Source: CAYPZU01 sp964415395
GTDB taxonomy: Bacteria; Chlamydiota; Chlamydiia; Chlamydiales; SM23-39
NCBI GenBank assembly: GCA_964415395.1
Contig: CAYPZU010000038.1
Span: forward strand, 1 to 20,369
DNA length: 20,369 nucleotides
Direction of reading: 5' to 3'
A program made the position numbers and the translations under genes. Below are positions 14,393-20,369 of the stretch, piece by piece. Every line of letters starts with the position of its first letter. Positions within the stretch are counted from its first letter, which is position 1. The notes under the pieces were generated by a model that was not told the DNA's origin, did no database searches, and saw only the letters and a program-made list of their open reading frames with translations.

Positions 14393-14818
14393 ATGTCCTG
14401 GGTGTTTGAAGAATTAACCAGAAAAATTATTGCGGCCGCAATCGAAGTGCACAAGCATTTAGGGCCAGGGCTTTTGGAGATCGCCTATCAAACGTGTTTG
14501 GCATCGGAACTCGAGGATCTTCATTTGAACTATCAAAGAGAAGTAACCGTACCGTTGACCTATAAGGGGAAGAAACTTGACTGCGGATTCAGGGTTGATT
14601 TTCTGATTGAAAACACAGTCATCCTTGAACTGAAATCGGTAGAAGTTCTCTTGCCGGTTCATGAATCCCAGATTCTCAGCTACTTAAGATTTATGGACAA
14701 ACGTGTAGGGTTGCTTCTCAATTTTAATGAACCCATTTTGAAAAAGGGGATTCGGCGGTTTATATTGGGGTTTGAGTCTGCCTCATTCACTCAGGGCAGG
14801 GTCCCGTCCTGCCTCTAA
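14393..14818 (+). CDS. GxxExxY protein (PD-(D/E)XK nuclease-like)
   Basis: A 141-residue member of the GxxExxY family (PDDEXK_3). ATG 14393 is chosen over GTG 14375 because AAGGAG lies nine bases before it. The name motif is Gly26-Leu-Leu-Glu29-Ile-Ala-Tyr32. The nuclease-like core is visible: Asp69 (Val-Asp-Phe), then Glu79-Leu-Lys81 one strand later, and Gln93 in the following helix, all in the order of the PD-(D/E)XK fold. The strand Val-Gly-Leu-Leu-Leu-Asn-Phe-Asn (105-112) is also typical. Most members end soon after Arg-Arg-Phe/Ile; here the last 12 residues (130-141) are coded inside the right inverted repeat, so they are probably an add-on. Cellular function is not established; its position as sole cargo between inverted repeats suggests a role in the element's spread. 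Confidence 0.9.
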   Translation: MSWVFEELTRKIIAAAIEVHKHLGPGLLEIAYQTCLASELEDLHLNYQREVTVPLTYKGKKLDCGFRVDFLIENTVILELKSVEVLLPVHESQILSYLRFMDKRVGLLLNFNEPILKKGIRRFILGFESASFTQGRVPSCL

Positions 14819-14871
14819 TTTTATTCTCTGTGAACTCTCGACCTTGTATCTACTTTCCTCTGTGCTGATCC
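14782..14871 (-). repeat. Right inverted repeat of the GxxExxY unit
   Basis: Read on the minus strand it starts GGATCAGCACAGAGGAAA and matches the left arm at 82 of 90 bases. The last 12 codons of the GxxExxY gene and its TAA stop (14816-14818) lie within it. Confidence 0.8.
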
Positions 14872-14923
14872 AAAAAGGTAAAGGCGATTCGATTGAGAGG
14901 ATTAGGTTCTTATCTTTTTTCAT

Positions 14924-15016
14924 TCTGCAGCCCGCCATGAGGCGGGCGTATCATGCCCCCTCGCAGAGCGAGGGGATATCCTCCGAGGCCCGCGTTTGCG
15001 GGCCGGATCCTGTTAT
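14924..15016. repeat. Dispersed repeat copy R5 with three hairpins
   Basis: The order is GCCCGCC-ATGA-GGCGGGC (14930-14947), CCCCTCGC-AGA-GCGAGGGG (14957-14975), GGCCCGC-GTTT-GCGGGCC (14987-15004), then the core GGATCCTGTTAT (15005-15016). It follows the plan of the copy at 1043-1108 with one extra hairpin. The core contains the stop codon of the oxygenase gene on the minus strand. Confidence 0.75.
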
Positions 15017-16173
15017 TCTTTTGCAGAGTTCAGGGCTTCAATAAGCTCTTGGCTGGCGAGGTCTTGGTTGAGAAGCATCTCGACCACCTGTTTGCTCTCC
15101 CGTCCGAATTGGAGCTGCCGCTCGGCGTGGCCCGTTTTCGAATACGGCTCGAGGAGGATGGGGGCGATGTTGAGCTCGAGAAGACGCTCCCAGAGAAATT
15201 CCTGCCGCGTGCCAGGCGCGTAGCGCTGAACGCCTCCCGATGCGGCGATGCAGGCGGGAAGCGGGGCGAGCGAGGTGCTGTCCGTAGGATGGACGAAGAG
15301 GACCATCGAGAAGCGGTCTTTATTCGGCTCAAAAGCCTGTACGCGGTGGCGCGCGCTCTTGAGGAGGCCGTTGGTGTGGTTCTCGAGCATGTCGCCTACG
15401 TTGACGATGAATGTGTCTTCGGGAACGACGACGTAGAACCACTCGCCGTTGATTTCAACCTGGAGCCCTTTTTCAGTGGCAAACGGAAGGATGGCGAGAT
15501 AGTCGATGTCGGTATGCGCGGCTGCCCAGTAGAGGGGCTCTTGAAGGTTCTGGATCTGTTCTTCAGAGAGAGCCGGATAGTAGAGGGCGCGCAGGAGAAT
15601 GTCGCCGCGTTCAGTGAAGGCGTTGAGGTGGTCGAGCGGAAGATCGGCGCCGGTTTTTCTGTTGATCGAGGCGATGATGGCGCGCTGCAGCGGGACGACG
15701 TAGTGATTGAGTTCGGAATAGAGCGAGAGCATCGCATCGCGGTAGCCGCTCTGGCTGGGCCATATGTTTTGCGCGATATGATAGAACTCATGCTCGGCGG
15801 GCGCCATCTCTCTGCCAATGTGGTAAAACTCTTTCTGGTCTTTCGCTTTATAGCCTTTAGCCGTTTCGCCGGGAACAAAGCCCCGCTGCCCGCCTGTGAG
15901 CGCAGCGTGGCATTCCATTTTGGTTTCGCGGTTCTGTTTGAAGAAAGCTTCCGATTGGGCGTAGGCGTTTTTAATAACGGCGGCGTCTACGCCGGTATTG
16001 CGCACCGCGAAGAAGCCGACGGTTGCCATCGCGTCGAAGAGCGTGTCGAGAAACGCTTCCTGTTTTTCAGGGTTGGAAAAATCATTCATGTCGACGACGG
16101 GGATATGGATGTCGGCGATCGGTTCAGCGAGTAGAAAGAGAGGGAGAAAAAGAGAGAGAAGAGCGATCCGCAT
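15013..16173 (-). CDS. Exported 2-oxoglutarate/Fe(II) dioxygenase, isopenicillin N synthase-like
   Basis: A 386-residue member of the isopenicillin N synthase / 2OG-Fe(II) oxygenase family. ATG 16173 is set by the strong GGAGG seven bases upstream. Residues 1-16 (Met-Arg-Ile-Ala-Leu-Leu, hydrophobic, ending Leu-Leu-Ala) form a Sec signal peptide, which is unusual because most relatives are cytoplasmic. The N-terminal DIOX_N part begins Ile-Pro-Val-Val-Asp-Met-Asn (24-30). The jelly-roll core keeps the iron triad His220-x-Asp222 and His276, and the 2-oxoglutarate or substrate Arg287-x-Ser289. The enzyme is therefore probably active and would oxidise an unknown substrate in the periplasm or outside the cell; how it obtains 2-oxoglutarate there is open. 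It lies 55 bases after the glycerophosphodiesterase gene on the same strand. Its stop codon TAA is part of a dispersed repeat core. Confidence 0.87.
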   Translation of the reverse strand: MRIALLSLFLPLFLLAEPIADIHIPVVDMNDFSNPEKQEAFLDTLFDAMATVGFFAVRNTGVDAAVIKNAYAQSEAFFKQNRETKMECHAALTGGQRGFVPGETAKGYKAKDQKEFYHIGREMAPAEHEFYHIAQNIWPSQSGYRDAMLSLYSELNHYVVPLQRAIIASINRKTGADLPLDHLNAFTERGDILLRALYYPALSEEQIQNLQEPLYWAAAHTDIDYLAILPFATEKGLQVEINGEWFYVVVPEDTFIVNVGDMLENHTNGLLKSARHRVQAFEPNKDRFSMVLFVHPTDSTSLAPLPACIAASGGVQRYAPGTRQEFLWERLLELNIAPILLEPYSKTGHAERQLQFGRESKQVVEMLLNQDLASQELIEALNSAKE

Positions 16174-16228
16174 AGAAACCTCCAAAATTTTGAGAGCGCG
16201 AGAGATTAATATGTAAGGGAATCGGATG

Positions 16229-17008
16229 TCAATTTGAATTTGAAAGGAAGCGGACGAGCTCTTGGGGAGTGTCTGTGATGATGCCGCTGACGCCGAGATC
16301 GATGAGCTGGCGCCAGCGGGCGGGATCGTTCACGGTCCAGGGGATGACTCGTAAGGGTTTGAGCTGCTCCATCGATTCGGGCGTGAGGAGAGACTCGTCA
16401 GGGCCGAGCGCTTCGACGTTAAGCGCGCGGGCCGTTTCGAGGACGCGGGCGAGAGGAAGGTTTTCAGACCCGAATAGAAATAGGAGACGGGCGTCGGGTT
16501 TTATTTTGCGGAGAGCCGAGAGCACTTCGGCGTTGAAGGAGGAATAGAGGATGGGGGAGGAGGAGAGGGCTGTCTCTTTCAAGACGAGGCGGGCGAACAG
16601 TTCGGGTAGCGGAGTGAGCAGAGGCTCGCACTTGAGCTCGAGGTTGAGGAGAATGTCGGGGCGGGAGCCGCAAAGATCAAACAGTTCTCTGAGAGTGGGG
16701 ATGCGGACGCCTTTGAATCGGGGATCGGTTTTCCTGCCGCAGTCGAGAGTTTTGAGAAACGAGAGCGGAAGAGAATAGATAAGCGGGGTTTCAGTCAGTT
16801 CCGATCCGTTGTCTGCGGTGCAGAGGTCCGGATTGAGGGAGAAATCGTGATGGATGACGATTTGATGGTCGGCTGTGATCAGGAGGTCGAGTTCGAGTCC
16901 CGTGGCTCCTGCGTCGATCGCGGATTGAAAGGCGGGGAGCGTGTTTTCAGGAAACCGGCTCCGGTCTCCCCGGTGGGCGATGATTTCGATGGGATAGGCT
17001 GCGTCCAT
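16229..17008 (-). CDS. ugpQ: Glycerophosphodiester phosphodiesterase
   Basis: It hydrolyses glycerophosphodiesters from deacylated phospholipids to glycerol-3-phosphate and an alcohol. At 259 residues with a single GDPD TIM barrel it has the size of cytoplasmic UgpQ; there is no signal peptide. Conserved features: His12-Arg-Gly-Asp, Pro20-Glu21-Asn-Thr, Glu39-Leu-Asp41 (metal), His53/His54-Asp55, Glu124-Leu-Lys126, and the C-terminal Trp-Thr-Val-Asn plus Gly-Ile-Ile-Thr-Asp-Thr-Pro. All catalytic positions are present. The start ATG 17008 has GGGCAGGA directly before it. It follows the pentein gene by 29 bases on the same strand, so they may share a transcript. A function in using host lipid breakdown products is plausible for an intracellular bacterium. 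Confidence 0.93.
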   Translation of the reverse strand: MDAAYPIEIIAHRGDRSRFPENTLPAFQSAIDAGATGLELDLLITADHQIVIHHDFSLNPDLCTADNGSELTETPLIYSLPLSFLKTLDCGRKTDPRFKGVRIPTLRELFDLCGSRPDILLNLELKCEPLLTPLPELFARLVLKETALSSSPILYSSFNAEVLSALRKIKPDARLLFLFGSENLPLARVLETARALNVEALGPDESLLTPESMEQLKPLRVIPWTVNDPARWRQLIDLGVSGIITDTPQELVRFLSNSN

Positions 17009-17037
17009 TCCTGCCCATTCTGGAAGAGACGCCTATT

Positions 17038-18813
17038 CTAGTCTACGGGGTTCTTCCAGGTCATGCAATGGAGTCCGCCAAAATTTTCCGATAGTTCGTG
17101 CTGCAGAAGGGCTGTCTGGTCGGCGACGAAGAGGATTTTCAGCGTCGGGCAGTGGTCTTCGACCCGGCCCTGGAAATCGGCTTTGAGGAAGTGGTTCAGA
17201 GGCCGATTTTCGACCCCGTTCGTCATCAGGACCTGCTCTTCGCCTTCCATGACAAGGACGCTGTTCATGAAGTTGACCCGGCTTCCTTCCGTTTCAAAAT
17301 TTCCTGCGGTTGGAACCGCTTTGCATCCGATCGCTTCGATGGCCTGTTTATTCGCCGCAAGGAGTTTTTCGGAAAGAGGAAGTCTCGCTCTTGCGGTTTC
17401 GATGTATTTGTCTAGCAGCTCCGCGTCTTTGCCGCGGACGGTTCGACGGAGAGAGAGAAGGAGGTTGATTGATTCCTGCTCGCTATGGACGAAGACGGCG
17501 TCTCCGGATCCGTTGAAGCATTCCAGGTCGATATGGAATTGCCCCTGGGCAAGAAAAGCGATGTGTTCTAAAGGAATCCCGAGATCGTTGGCAATCGCTC
17601 GTTTAGCGATCTCAATACGGGCTTCGAATTCAAGCGCATCATCCCAATACTTCACGAGTTCTGCGATGCTGCCTCCTTTTGTAAGTGTGCGCGATCCGGG
17701 CTGCGGGCTATCGGGAAGGCCGGGCTCGCAGTTTCTCTTGTCTTCTTCAAAGAGGCGGAGGTTTCTCGCGATTCTCATCGAATCTAGAGAAGGGGTCTTT
17801 ATCCGGGCTGCATAGTCTTTTGCGAATTCGCGGAAGTTCTGCGAGTTGAATTCACCTTGCTTTTCGAGTGCGATGGCAGTCAAAAGGATGCTGTTTCTCC
17901 CGACAAGAGCGCGATGTTTTCCATCGGTGGCGCGGAAGATCCGGCAATTGCCCCCTTCGATGCAGCTTCTAGCCAATTTGACTTTGACACCCTGATCCTG
18001 CGCATGGGCGATCGCAGCTGAGCGGTATTCGAGGCTGAACCCTCGTCCTATTAGACTTTGATGATGAAAATGTTCATCTTCTTCAGAGAGCATGCAGCGG
18101 GCTCTGGTTTCCGGCAAGTCGTGCTCAGGGATGTATTCTGGAATTAAGTGCTCTCCGGAAGGGAGGCAGACGCGGCAGTCTCTTCCCCACCCAACTGTCG
18201 AATCAAGTACGATTTCAGGCGCTTCGGGGAGCATTTCGCGCAGAACCGTGTGCTGTCCGAACAGAACTTGCGCGACGTGGGGGTTGCTGATCATGATCCG
18301 CTCTCGGGAAGGTCGGGGCTTATGGGCCGATCCAAAGATTTCGTCGAAAGAAGGCATCTCAAGCGGTAAGAGAGCTTCAGCCCAGGGAGCTGTTTCCGGT
18401 GTGAAAGCGGGTTCCAAATCAGCCGGATCGGAAGGGGCGAGAGTCTGGGGAGCGGTCTCTAAAGAGATAGGGGGTTCCGGCTCAAACCGGGGAGCGGGCG
18501 TAAAATGGATAGTGGCTGAAACTTTCGGTTTTGGTTTGGGCGCGAAATAAGGCTGGGAGGCCAGGGTCGTTTTTTTGGGGAGTAATTCTTCAACGGATCC
18601 GAAATGGCGAATCACCTGAACGCCGGCCAGGTGTTTCTTAGAAGTGTGAACCGGTTGGAGGACGGCTTGAACGACTTTGGGCTCTGGTTTTTTCTTGTTT
18701 ATAGCTGGCTTCAGCGTTCCTTTTTTAAGGGAAGAGGCCCAAGCTTTCTGGCTTGGATGGCCGGCTCTCTTTTCAGTAGGAAGCCCCGCTGGTTTTGAGG
18801 AAAGAATAGACAT
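17038..18813 (-). CDS. Pentein-fold guanidino-modifying enzyme with proline-rich N-terminus, putative effector
   Basis: A 591-residue two-part protein. Residues 1-165 are low complexity and Pro/Lys/Glu-rich, with Ala-Pro-Lys-Pro-Lys-Pro-Lys at 91-97, the same kind of linker as in the two propeller proteins; there is no Sec signal. Residues about 195-591 show the marks of the amidinotransferase/agmatine deiminase/arginine deiminase superfamily: Glu286-Gly-Gly-Asn289, His427-Ile-Asp429 in Gln-Phe-His-Ile-Asp-Leu-Glu, Val-Asn-Phe-Met-Asn-Ser (513-518), and Gly-Gly-Leu-His-Cys583-Met-Thr, with the nucleophilic cysteine near the C-terminus as in agmatine deiminase (Gly-Gly-x-His-Cys). The Cys-His-Glu set is complete, so it is probably active on a guanidino group, possibly protein arginine. 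An insertion of about 100 residues (315-415) is extra. Substrate unknown; effector role is inference. Confidence 0.7.
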   Translation of the reverse strand: MSILSSKPAGLPTEKRAGHPSQKAWASSLKKGTLKPAINKKKPEPKVVQAVLQPVHTSKKHLAGVQVIRHFGSVEELLPKKTTLASQPYFAPKPKPKVSATIHFTPAPRFEPEPPISLETAPQTLAPSDPADLEPAFTPETAPWAEALLPLEMPSFDEIFGSAHKPRPSRERIMISNPHVAQVLFGQHTVLREMLPEAPEIVLDSTVGWGRDCRVCLPSGEHLIPEYIPEHDLPETRARCMLSEEDEHFHHQSLIGRGFSLEYRSAAIAHAQDQGVKVKLARSCIEGGNCRIFRATDGKHRALVGRNSILLTAIALEKQGEFNSQNFREFAKDYAARIKTPSLDSMRIARNLRLFEEDKRNCEPGLPDSPQPGSRTLTKGGSIAELVKYWDDALEFEARIEIAKRAIANDLGIPLEHIAFLAQGQFHIDLECFNGSGDAVFVHSEQESINLLLSLRRTVRGKDAELLDKYIETARARLPLSEKLLAANKQAIEAIGCKAVPTAGNFETEGSRVNFMNSVLVMEGEEQVLMTNGVENRPLNHFLKADFQGRVEDHCPTLKILFVADQTALLQHELSENFGGLHCMTWKNPVD

Positions 18814-18824
18814 AATTAAGCCTT

Positions 18825-18875
18825 TAATTAATTGATAATATTATAATTAAATATTTATTATTTATCAATTAATTA
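18825..18875 (-). promoter_or_regulatory. Promoter of the pentein gene flanked by a perfect palindrome
   Basis: Read on the minus strand, TTGATA (18868-18863) and TATAAT (18845-18840) are spaced by exactly 17 bases. A perfect 14-base inverted repeat, TAATTAATTGATAA (18825-18838) and TTATCAATTAATTA (18862-18875), brackets the core promoter: one arm covers the -35 box and the other lies just past the -10 box around the start site. A protein bound to both arms would block the promoter. The region 18814-18960 is very AT-rich. AAAGG, eight bases before ATG 18813, is the ribosome binding site. Confidence 0.6.
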
Positions 18876-18968
18876 TATTAATTGGGATAGATAGTTTTTC
18901 TGGTGTTTGGCTAAATTTGATATTAAGTGGCTTGTAATGAATTGTTTATGTGTTGTTGAGCTGCCGGA

Positions 18969-19748
18969 TTAGCCGCGGAGGTCGAGAAATTTGAGCTTTT
19001 TCCGGAGGTCTTCGATCTCTTCCTGGGCCTTCGCCAGATCCTGCTCCCTTTTCTGTTCAAGGGTTTTGACCTGGCTTCTCAGATGGTTGATCTCGTCGGC
19101 GTTGAGGGCGAGGCGTTTGCGGTAATCGTCTTCGGGATTGAACCGTTCCCGCTCCTTCCTCTGGGGAAGGGGCTTCGACTGTTTCTGCAGGATGGCCATC
19201 CGGTTCATCTGGTCGATCACTTTAGCGTTTTCTTCCTGCAAAAGTTCGATCGCCTTCTCGTATTTGTCGTGCATCTTGGCGATCTCTTTCTGCGCCTTCT
19301 GCCTGAGGTCTTTCAGGTACTCTTCCAGCTCTTCGAGGATTTTTTCCTTCTCCTCGCGGATCTCTTCTTTCTCTTCTTCTTTCCGCTCCAGAAGCTCCTG
19401 CGTCTTCTTCCGGTACTCTTCTTCCATCTTTTCGACTTCGCGCCGGTTTTCCTCTTTCAGCTCTTTCAGGCTCTCGACGAATTTTTCCCGCTTTTCGTCG
19501 AGCTCTTTCTCTTTCTCCTTGATCGCGTGCCGCTTCTCCTTCGCGAGCTTTTCCTGCTGCTCCATGAGGTGTTCCTCGGCAGCATAGATTTTCCGCTTGT
19601 ACTCCTCTTCGAAAACGTGGACTTCCTGCGAGAGGAGGTTCACTTTGCGCTGGGCGCGGATCAACAGGGCGAGGAATACGAGGGAGAGGACGCCGATGCC
19701 GATCACCGCAATTTCCCAAATCGAAAGCCCGTAGAGCGCGTCCGGCAT
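18969..19748 (-). CDS. Membrane-anchored long coiled-coil protein, 259 aa
   Basis: The family is not recognised. Residues about 9-31 form one membrane helix (Ile-Trp-Glu-Ile-Ala-Val-Ile-Gly-Ile-Gly-Val-Leu), after which the protein is almost entirely charged heptad-like helix (35-195 and 215-255), dominated by Glu, Lys, Arg and Leu, with a short break at about 197-212 containing Pro and Phe-Asn-Pro. The start ATG 19748 has a strong AGAGGAG ribosome binding site. The plan resembles envelope or division scaffolds, or the EzrA/RmuC group by shape only; RmuC-type catalytic motifs are absent. The topology puts the coil in the cytoplasm if the short N-terminus faces outward. It lies upstream of the pentein gene on the same strand but is separated by 155 bases with its own promoter. 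Confidence 0.8.
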   Translation of the reverse strand: MPDALYGLSIWEIAVIGIGVLSLVFLALLIRAQRKVNLLSQEVHVFEEEYKRKIYAAEEHLMEQQEKLAKEKRHAIKEKEKELDEKREKFVESLKELKEENRREVEKMEEEYRKKTQELLERKEEEKEEIREEKEKILEELEEYLKDLRQKAQKEIAKMHDKYEKAIELLQEENAKVIDQMNRMAILQKQSKPLPQRKERERFNPEDDYRKRLALNADEINHLRSQVKTLEQKREQDLAKAQEEIEDLRKKLKFLDLRG

Positions 19749-19854
19749 GATCTCCTCTTTTCCCGCATTCTATGGAAAAGGGAAATAACATCAATTCTTC
19801 TCTTGAAATGGATTCCGGGATCGAATATGCAGGAAGGAAAACAGGGAGGCCGTC

Positions 19855-20124
19855 ATGGCAGTCGAAGCGAAGAAAGCATGGAACCCTCATTGGGGAGCCT
19901 GGGTGTGGATCAAGTGGAAGCAGGGAGCTCCTGAAGACGCTCTCGAGGCGTGGAAAAACACCAAGTCGATCAAGCAGGCGTGGAGCACGACAGGAGAGTG
20001 GGATTGCGCTCTTTGGCTTGACATCGACGATCCAAACGAGATTGAGCGGACCGTGTGGAGAGAGATCCGGAGCAACAAGTGGGTTGAGAAAACCGATACC
20101 CACTGGGCGAAGAAGTTCTGGTGA
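19855..20124 (+). CDS. Small Lrp/AsnC-type (RAM-like) ligand-binding domain protein
   Basis: An 89-residue cytoplasmic protein with no DNA-binding part. The pattern of an N-terminal strand (Trp-Val-Trp-Ile-Lys-Trp), a helix (Pro-Glu-Asp-Ala-Leu-Glu-Ala-Trp), a second strand with Thr-Gly-Glu-Trp-Asp-Cys-Ala-Leu-Trp-Leu-Asp, and a closing helix plus strand fits the alpha/beta RAM domain of Lrp/AsnC regulators, in which Thr-Gly-x-x-Asp is the best conserved stretch. It is unusually rich in Trp (12 by my count). GGGAGG (19844-19849) is a clear ribosome binding site for ATG 19855. Stand-alone RAM proteins usually bind amino acids or small effectors as oligomers, but the ligand is unknown. The stop overlaps the next start as GTGA, so it is coupled to the oxidoreductase that follows. 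Confidence 0.75.
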   Translation: MAVEAKKAWNPHWGAWVWIKWKQGAPEDALEAWKNTKSIKQAWSTTGEWDCALWLDIDDPNEIERTVWREIRSNKWVEKTDTHWAKKFW

Positions 20125-20369
20125 GAATCCTTCTCACGGGGGCTAACGGCTATATCGGCACCCGCCTGCTTCCGCGCCTTGCGGAAGCAGGGCATGAGAT
20201 CTATGCGCTTGTCCGGAGCCGGTATCGGATCGATATTCCAGAGAAATTCAGGGCGCAGATCCATATCGTCGAGGGAGATCTTCTGAACCTGTCGACTCTT
20301 TCTGGAATTCCAGATGAGATCGACGCCGCCTATTACCTCGTTCATTCGATGAGCGACTCGCCCCAGTTT
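20121..20369 (+). CDS. NAD(P)-binding SDR-family oxidoreductase, N-terminal part
   Basis: The gene runs off the window end; 83 codons are visible from GTG 20121, which overlaps the preceding stop as GTGA. The translation opens Met-Arg-Ile-Leu-Leu-Thr-Gly-Ala-Asn-Gly-Tyr-Ile-Gly, the Rossmann dinucleotide-binding motif TGxxGxxG of extended SDR enzymes. Gly-Asp-Leu-Leu (about 53-56) and Ala-Ala-Tyr-Tyr-Leu-Val-His-Ser-Met (69-77) match the NAD(P)H-binding group often annotated as SDR with a C-terminal DUF2867 domain, which I would expect beyond the window. The group includes poorly characterised reductases and epimerases. Identification of the fold is firm; the exact subgroup is likely. Confidence 0.88.
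   Translation, partial: MRILLTGANGYIGTRLLPRLAEAGHEIYALVRSRYRIDIPEKFRAQIHIVEGDLLNLSTLSGIPDEIDAAYYLVHSMSDSPQF

Larger units (their letters stand above)
14294..14871. mobile_element. GxxExxY gene unit bounded by 90-bp inverted repeats
   Basis: The left arm is 14294-14383 and the right arm 14782-14871. Aligned without gaps they match at 82 of 90 positions (my count), in inverted orientation. Between them lies only the GxxExxY gene. Similarity stops sharply at both outer ends, and I see no clear target-site duplication. There is no transposase. The layout is that of a small non-autonomous element, or of an RNA intervening sequence whose ends pair into a long stem. GxxExxY genes are known for patchy distribution and repeat-rich surroundings. 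Confidence 0.75.

Noticed and set aside
14284..14881. Target-site duplication around the GxxExxY unit
   Set aside because: The flanks GTAGAAAG and AAAAAGGT share only A-rich composition; no direct repeat of useful length is visible.
14953..16134. Plus-strand frame of 393 codons
   Set aside because: It is antisense to the oxygenase gene, which has a signal peptide, complete active site and strong ribosome binding site.
19083..19934. Long plus-strand frame of 283 codons rich in Phe and Leu
   Set aside because: It is the antisense shadow of the Glu/Lys-rich coiled-coil gene; Glu and Lys codons read as Phe and Leu on the other strand.

Overview
The window looks like a chromosomal segment of an environmental member of the Chlamydiota (Parachlamydia/Simkania/Waddlia-like), with GC content I judge by eye to be in the mid-50s. 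The inference rests on a TyrP-type aromatic amino acid permease, a two-HKD phospholipase D-like protein with a double hydrophobic hairpin at its N-terminus, several proteins with eukaryotic or host-directed character that lack Sec signals, and compact operons with ATGA overlaps. I ran no search, so the phylum call is moderate confidence.

Layout. 195-710: small unknown gene. 711-1161: gene-free array of short perfect hairpins, including a 77-nt cloverleaf. 1162-2175 (-): secreted unknown protein. 2280-4686 (+): promoter, small membrane-anchored coiled-coil protein, nicotinate phosphoribosyltransferase and nicotinamidase, all joined by ATGA overlaps (NAD salvage). 4646-4894 (-): DUF167 protein. 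5026-6213 (+): aromatic amino acid permease. 6203-7692 (-): membrane protein plus PLP-dependent Ser/Thr dehydratase. 7693-8020: second hairpin/repeat array. 8021-9571 (-): PLD-like protein. 9723-12433 (+): two translationally coupled beta-propeller paralogs behind a near-consensus promoter. 12430-14145 (-): PolX DNA polymerase. 14294-14871: a GxxExxY gene enclosed by 90-bp inverted repeats. 15013-17008 (-): exported 2OG-Fe(II) oxygenase and a glycerophosphodiester phosphodiesterase. 17038-18813 (-): pentein-fold (guanidino-modifying enzyme) protein with a proline-rich N-terminus. 18969-19748 (-): membrane-anchored coiled-coil protein. 19855 to the end (+): small RAM-like protein coupled to a truncated SDR-family oxidoreductase.

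Most interesting system. The two beta-propeller proteins at 9723-12433 resemble eukaryotic Cdc20/Cdh1 (Fizzy), the APC/C co-activators. They share a Y..xL..x[TS]-type helix before the propeller, an ETGS...W...TTH(S/G) segment matching the Cdc20/Cdh1 hallmark, a degenerate last blade, and a C-terminal Ile-Arg, the dipeptide co-activators use to dock on APC/C. I read them as candidate secreted mimics acting on host cell-cycle ubiquitination. The pentein protein at 17038-18813 shares their Lys-Pro linker and AT-rich promoter style, so the three may form one effector set.

Second, the window carries a mosaic family of intergenic repeats built from the core ATCCTGTTAT/ATAACAGGAT plus interchangeable 3- or 4-nt-loop hairpins. 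Two genes take their stop codons from this core. The GxxExxY unit is a separate element: its ribosome binding site lies in one inverted repeat and its last 12 codons lie in the other.
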